Assembly (NCBI RefSeq): GCF_000770635.1
Contig: NZ_AVBF01000039.1
Location: forward strand, 1-37,950
Reading direction: 5' to 3'
DNA length: 37,950 nucleotides
Source: Pontibacillus yanchengensis Y32
GTDB taxonomy: Bacteria; Bacillota; Bacilli; Bacillales; BH030062
Shown in pieces: positions 36,043 to 37,950 of this stretch. Below the pieces are notes generated by a model, which saw only the letters and a list, made by a program, of their open reading frames with translations, ran no database searches and was not told where the DNA came from. Positions within the stretch are counted from its first letter, which is position 1, and every line of letters begins with the position of its first letter. A program made the position numbers and the translations under genes.

Positions 36043-36133
36043 GAACAAAAGCTCAGGGCGCTGGAGCTGGAGCTGGACGTGGCTACATCACTCTTTTCAG
36101 TTATACACAAGCATTGGATTTTAGTACGCTATA
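36043..36133 (+). repeat. R1 repeat, end-to-end deletion copy 5 with 3' tail
   Basis: The 5' end agaacaaaagctcagggcgc passes directly into the 3' end ctggagctggac and tail agttatacacaagcattg; the whole interior is missing. The junction lies at the hexamer GGGCGC that both R1 ends contain. Confidence 0.8.
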
Positions 36134-36303
36134 CAACAAAAAATGAGGAGGTTACAGTTATAGCTTTGAGAGGACGAGACTTTTATCCTATGGTATAATA
36201 TAGGAATATAAATATACATATTTGGTGCAAGATGAAAGTGTTAGGTTGAACTGTGTCATAAACTTACATAGGATTTACATACCATTCACAGTATTTTTAC
36301 GTT

Positions 36304-36332
36304 TTGACACTTTAGAAACTCTCCGCTTTATT
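36304..36332 (+). promoter_or_regulatory. Possible promoter of yuiD
   Basis: A perfect -35 TTGACA (36304-36309) is 17 bases from a weak -10 TTTATT (36327-36332), 80 bases upstream of the ATG. A better -10, TATAAT, near 36194 lacks a matching -35. The rest of 35947-36412 contains only the R1 copy. Confidence 0.4.
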
Positions 36333-36412
36333 CTCTGTCATGTTAAAATAGGAAGAATAGCGGGTAAAATCGCAAAGGAAGCTATTGACCGTAGAAAGGA
36401 TGAACAGCACGC

Positions 36413-36886
36413 ATGGAACTCTTCTCCAACTTTCCTCTCTGGGCAGCATTAACTGCCATAGTATTTGCTCAGGTTGTAAAAATCCCCATTCAATTTATAG
36501 CATCAAGACATTTTAACCCAGGGCTGGCTTTTTCCACAGGAGGAATGCCAAGTAGCCACTCAGCTGCCGTTACAGCTCTTGCTACAGCTGTTGGTTTACA
36601 AGAAGGTCTTAACTCCAATATGTTTGCTATTGCTTGTGTATTAGCTATTATAGTTATGTTTGATGCAACTGGGGTAAGAAGACAAGCAGGAGAGCAAGCA
36701 ATCTTATTAAATAAGCTAGCGAAGGATTTCACTCATATGGTAGAAGAAGCCAGAGTGTGGAGTAAAAAAGCGGAATATGAAAAAAGGGAAGAATTAAAAG
36801 AATTATTAGGTCACCAACCTATTGAGGTATTTTTTGGAGGAGTAACAGGTGTTCTAATTAGTATCATTTTATTTAGTTTTATTTAA
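36413..36886 (+). CDS. yuiD: Divergent PAP2-family membrane protein (YuiD)
   Basis: 157 residues with four to five hydrophobic helices. The block GGMPSSHSAAVTALATAVGL near residues 43-62 is the SxxH-type phosphatase motif of the divergent PAP2 family, and FDATGVRRQAGEQAILLN near 82-99 carries a conserved Asp/Arg pair. Phosphatase activity is plausible from the family, not shown. AAAGGA lies 12 bases before the ATG. Neighbours pepA and yuiC match the B. subtilis order. Confidence 0.9.
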   Translation: MELFSNFPLWAALTAIVFAQVVKIPIQFIASRHFNPGLAFSTGGMPSSHSAAVTALATAVGLQEGLNSNMFAIACVLAIIVMFDATGVRRQAGEQAILLNKLAKDFTHMVEEARVWSKKAEYEKREELKELLGHQPIEVFFGGVTGVLISIILFSFI

Positions 36887-36988
36887 TAACCACCATTTTC
36901 TTATCGATCATGCTCGAGGTTCTTGCTTACGACAATAGCAGAGACTCGGCATCTTTGCTGCAGATTGGTTAAATAATAAACACCATAC

Positions 36989-37025
36989 AAAAGCACGGAA
37001 AGCTCTCAAAGCCTTCCGTGCTTTT
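36989..37025. terminator. Bidirectional terminator between yuiD and yuiC
   Basis: AAAAGCACGGAA and TTCCGTGCTTTT are perfect complements around a short stem-loop, with T runs in both directions. Confidence 0.9.
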
Positions 37026-37033
37026 ACATATGA

Positions 37034-37732
37034 TTAACTCGTACTATACTGTTGACGAAACACTTGTAATGATTCCGTTTCATTCAAGCGATGAAGCTCT
37101 TCTTCTGTAAGTTTACCATTCCCTCTTTTTACAACATATACAGGTAATGTCCTCTTGCCCCACTGTTCATACACATCTTCAACGGTATTATAATACAAAT
37201 CAATCTTATTTCCTGTAATTGCTGAACCTTTATCTGCAACAACTCCATACCCATAATCAGGAATATAGAGTATGGTCCCAATTGGATACACACTAAGATC
37301 TGCTGCAATAGTAGAGTACAGATCTCGTTTCACTTTAACACCAGAGTACGTTATACCATACATCGGATGATCAGGGGTCTTACCAGTCGATTCCACACCA
37401 GCTGTATATCCAGTGGCAATAACGGTTTCTGTAGGATATTCAGAGAAATCAATTGCCTCTTCCAAACTTCTAGGTCTATTCACAGATTGGCTTGAAATGT
37501 ATAGAGTGTTTGCAGCTATATAGTTTAATCCTTTTTTCTGTAAGCTTACTTTTTTGTAACTTTGCTCCCCGAACGTAGATTGAAAATCATATAGAGACTT
37601 GGTCTTGCTTTGAAGCCACTCTGTTACCTCAGCTGCTGATACATTTGATATAGATGTAAAGGTAGAAGCCAGCGCTCCAATCAACAATAACGTCATCACT
37701 ACTCTTTTTACATAATTTTTTGATTTTTTCAA
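37034..37732 (-). CDS. yuiC: 3D-domain muralytic protein (YuiC/MltA-like)
   Basis: 232 residues. An N-terminal signal peptide (about [26 protein letters not shown]) directs export; the C-terminal 3D domain contains [31 protein letters not shown] and NKIDLYY, with the Asp residues that name the domain. Related B. subtilis YuiC is a muralytic lytic-transglycosylase-like enzyme of the stationary phase and sporulation group. I chose TTG 37732, six bases after AGAGAGGTG; an ATG further upstream would include that site. No LysM or SH3 wall-binding domain is present. Confidence 0.88.
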   Translation of the reverse strand: MKKSKNYVKRVVMTLLLIGALASTFTSISNVSAAEVTEWLQSKTKSLYDFQSTFGEQSYKKVSLQKKGLNYIAANTLYISSQSVNRPRSLEEAIDFSEYPTETVIATGYTAGVESTGKTPDHPMYGITYSGVKVKRDLYSTIAADLSVYPIGTILYIPDYGYGVVADKGSAITGNKIDLYYNTVEDVYEQWGKRTLPVYVVKRGNGKLTEEELHRLNETESLQVFRQQYSTS

Positions 37733-37844
37733 TGAAAACACCTCTCTGAGTGTCATCATTTCCAATCTTTCATTTGTTTATACGTTTTTTATTTGAATAG
37801 ACTCTGTTAAAGTTGCCGTTAATTTTGGAATCAACTAATCAAAA

Positions 37845-37950
37845 TAGCCTCATTCAAGATAAGAAGCATAATCTGGAAGACTTGGATTCGAGATATTTTA
37901 CAGAATCAACGTGTCGCAAAAGAGGGATGTTTCCGTTGCTTTTGTGAGAA
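37845..37950 (+). repeat. R2 repeat, left half cut by window edge
   Basis: Begins tagcctcattcaagataaga and ends ggatgtttccgttgcttttg tgagaa at the last base of the window. Bases 37876-37894 are the exact inverted repeat of bases 1-19. The DNA from 37733 to 37844 holds only the leader of yuiC. Confidence 0.75.

Noticed and set aside
36222-36452. Open frame of 76 codons before yuiD
   Set aside because: It covers the likely yuiD promoter, overlaps yuiD in another frame and lacks a ribosome binding site.

Overview
The window is chromosomal DNA of a low-GC, endospore-forming Bacillaceae species. Protein sequences and gene order resemble Bacillus subtilis throughout. The YteA-like and KapB homologues, the xpt-pbuX operon, the FMN-controlled ribU and the many short intergenic repeats fit the Halobacillus/Pontibacillus/Virgibacillus side of the family, but I cannot fix the genus. 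There is no phage, plasmid, CRISPR array or transposase gene.

Layout. (1) 132-11095: an almost complete menaquinone locus. Leftward menF-menD-menH-menB, then after a strong terminator menE-menC, then a TrpD2-like gene. Rightward and divergent are menA, a hotdog thioesterase that fits DHNA-CoA hydrolase (menI), and a YteA-like DksA-fold protein. Only the final methyltransferase (menG) and the polyprenyl diphosphate synthase are missing. (2) 11166-18937: a GNAT protein with an unknown partner, the riboflavin importer ribU behind an FMN riboswitch, an M42 aminopeptidase, two small genes, and xpt-pbuX behind a guanine-class riboswitch, each riboswitch followed by an intrinsic terminator. (3) 19046-27525: the yug block known from B. 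subtilis: yugO (K+ channel), yugN, pgi, a butanol-type alcohol dehydrogenase, yuzA, yugI, a yugF-like hydrolase and patB. (4) 27984-37732: methionine aminopeptidase, a Cu/Zn superoxide dismutase lipoprotein with all ligands, kapB without kinB, the khtT-khtU K+/H+ antiporter, deoD, a Tyr/Pro-rich probable spore protein, and the yuiE-yuiD-yuiC block (leucyl aminopeptidase, PAP2-like membrane protein, 3D-domain muralytic protein).

The most unusual content is between the genes. A repeat that I call R1 (about 210-260 bases) occurs as two near-identical full copies, one diverged full copy and four truncated or internally deleted copies, all clear copies in the same orientation. It has complementary ends and internal hairpins whose bases change in a compensating way between copies, which points to a structured RNA or a hairpin-rich non-autonomous mobile element rather than protein. 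A second palindromic family (R2) occurs at 22.6 kb, at 30.4 kb and as inverted halves at both window edges. There are also a 20-base-period tandem array, a set of inverted repeats between kapB and khtU, a structured menA leader, and an orphan terminator that may end a small RNA near 25.1 kb.

How the genes work together: the men genes make the quinone of the respiratory chain; ribU and xpt-pbuX are cofactor and purine salvage under direct ligand control; pgi, the alcohol dehydrogenase, the K+ channel and the K+/H+ antiporter are housekeeping carbon and ion functions; yteA, kapB, the Tyr-rich protein and yuiC have links to sporulation in the relatives where they are known.
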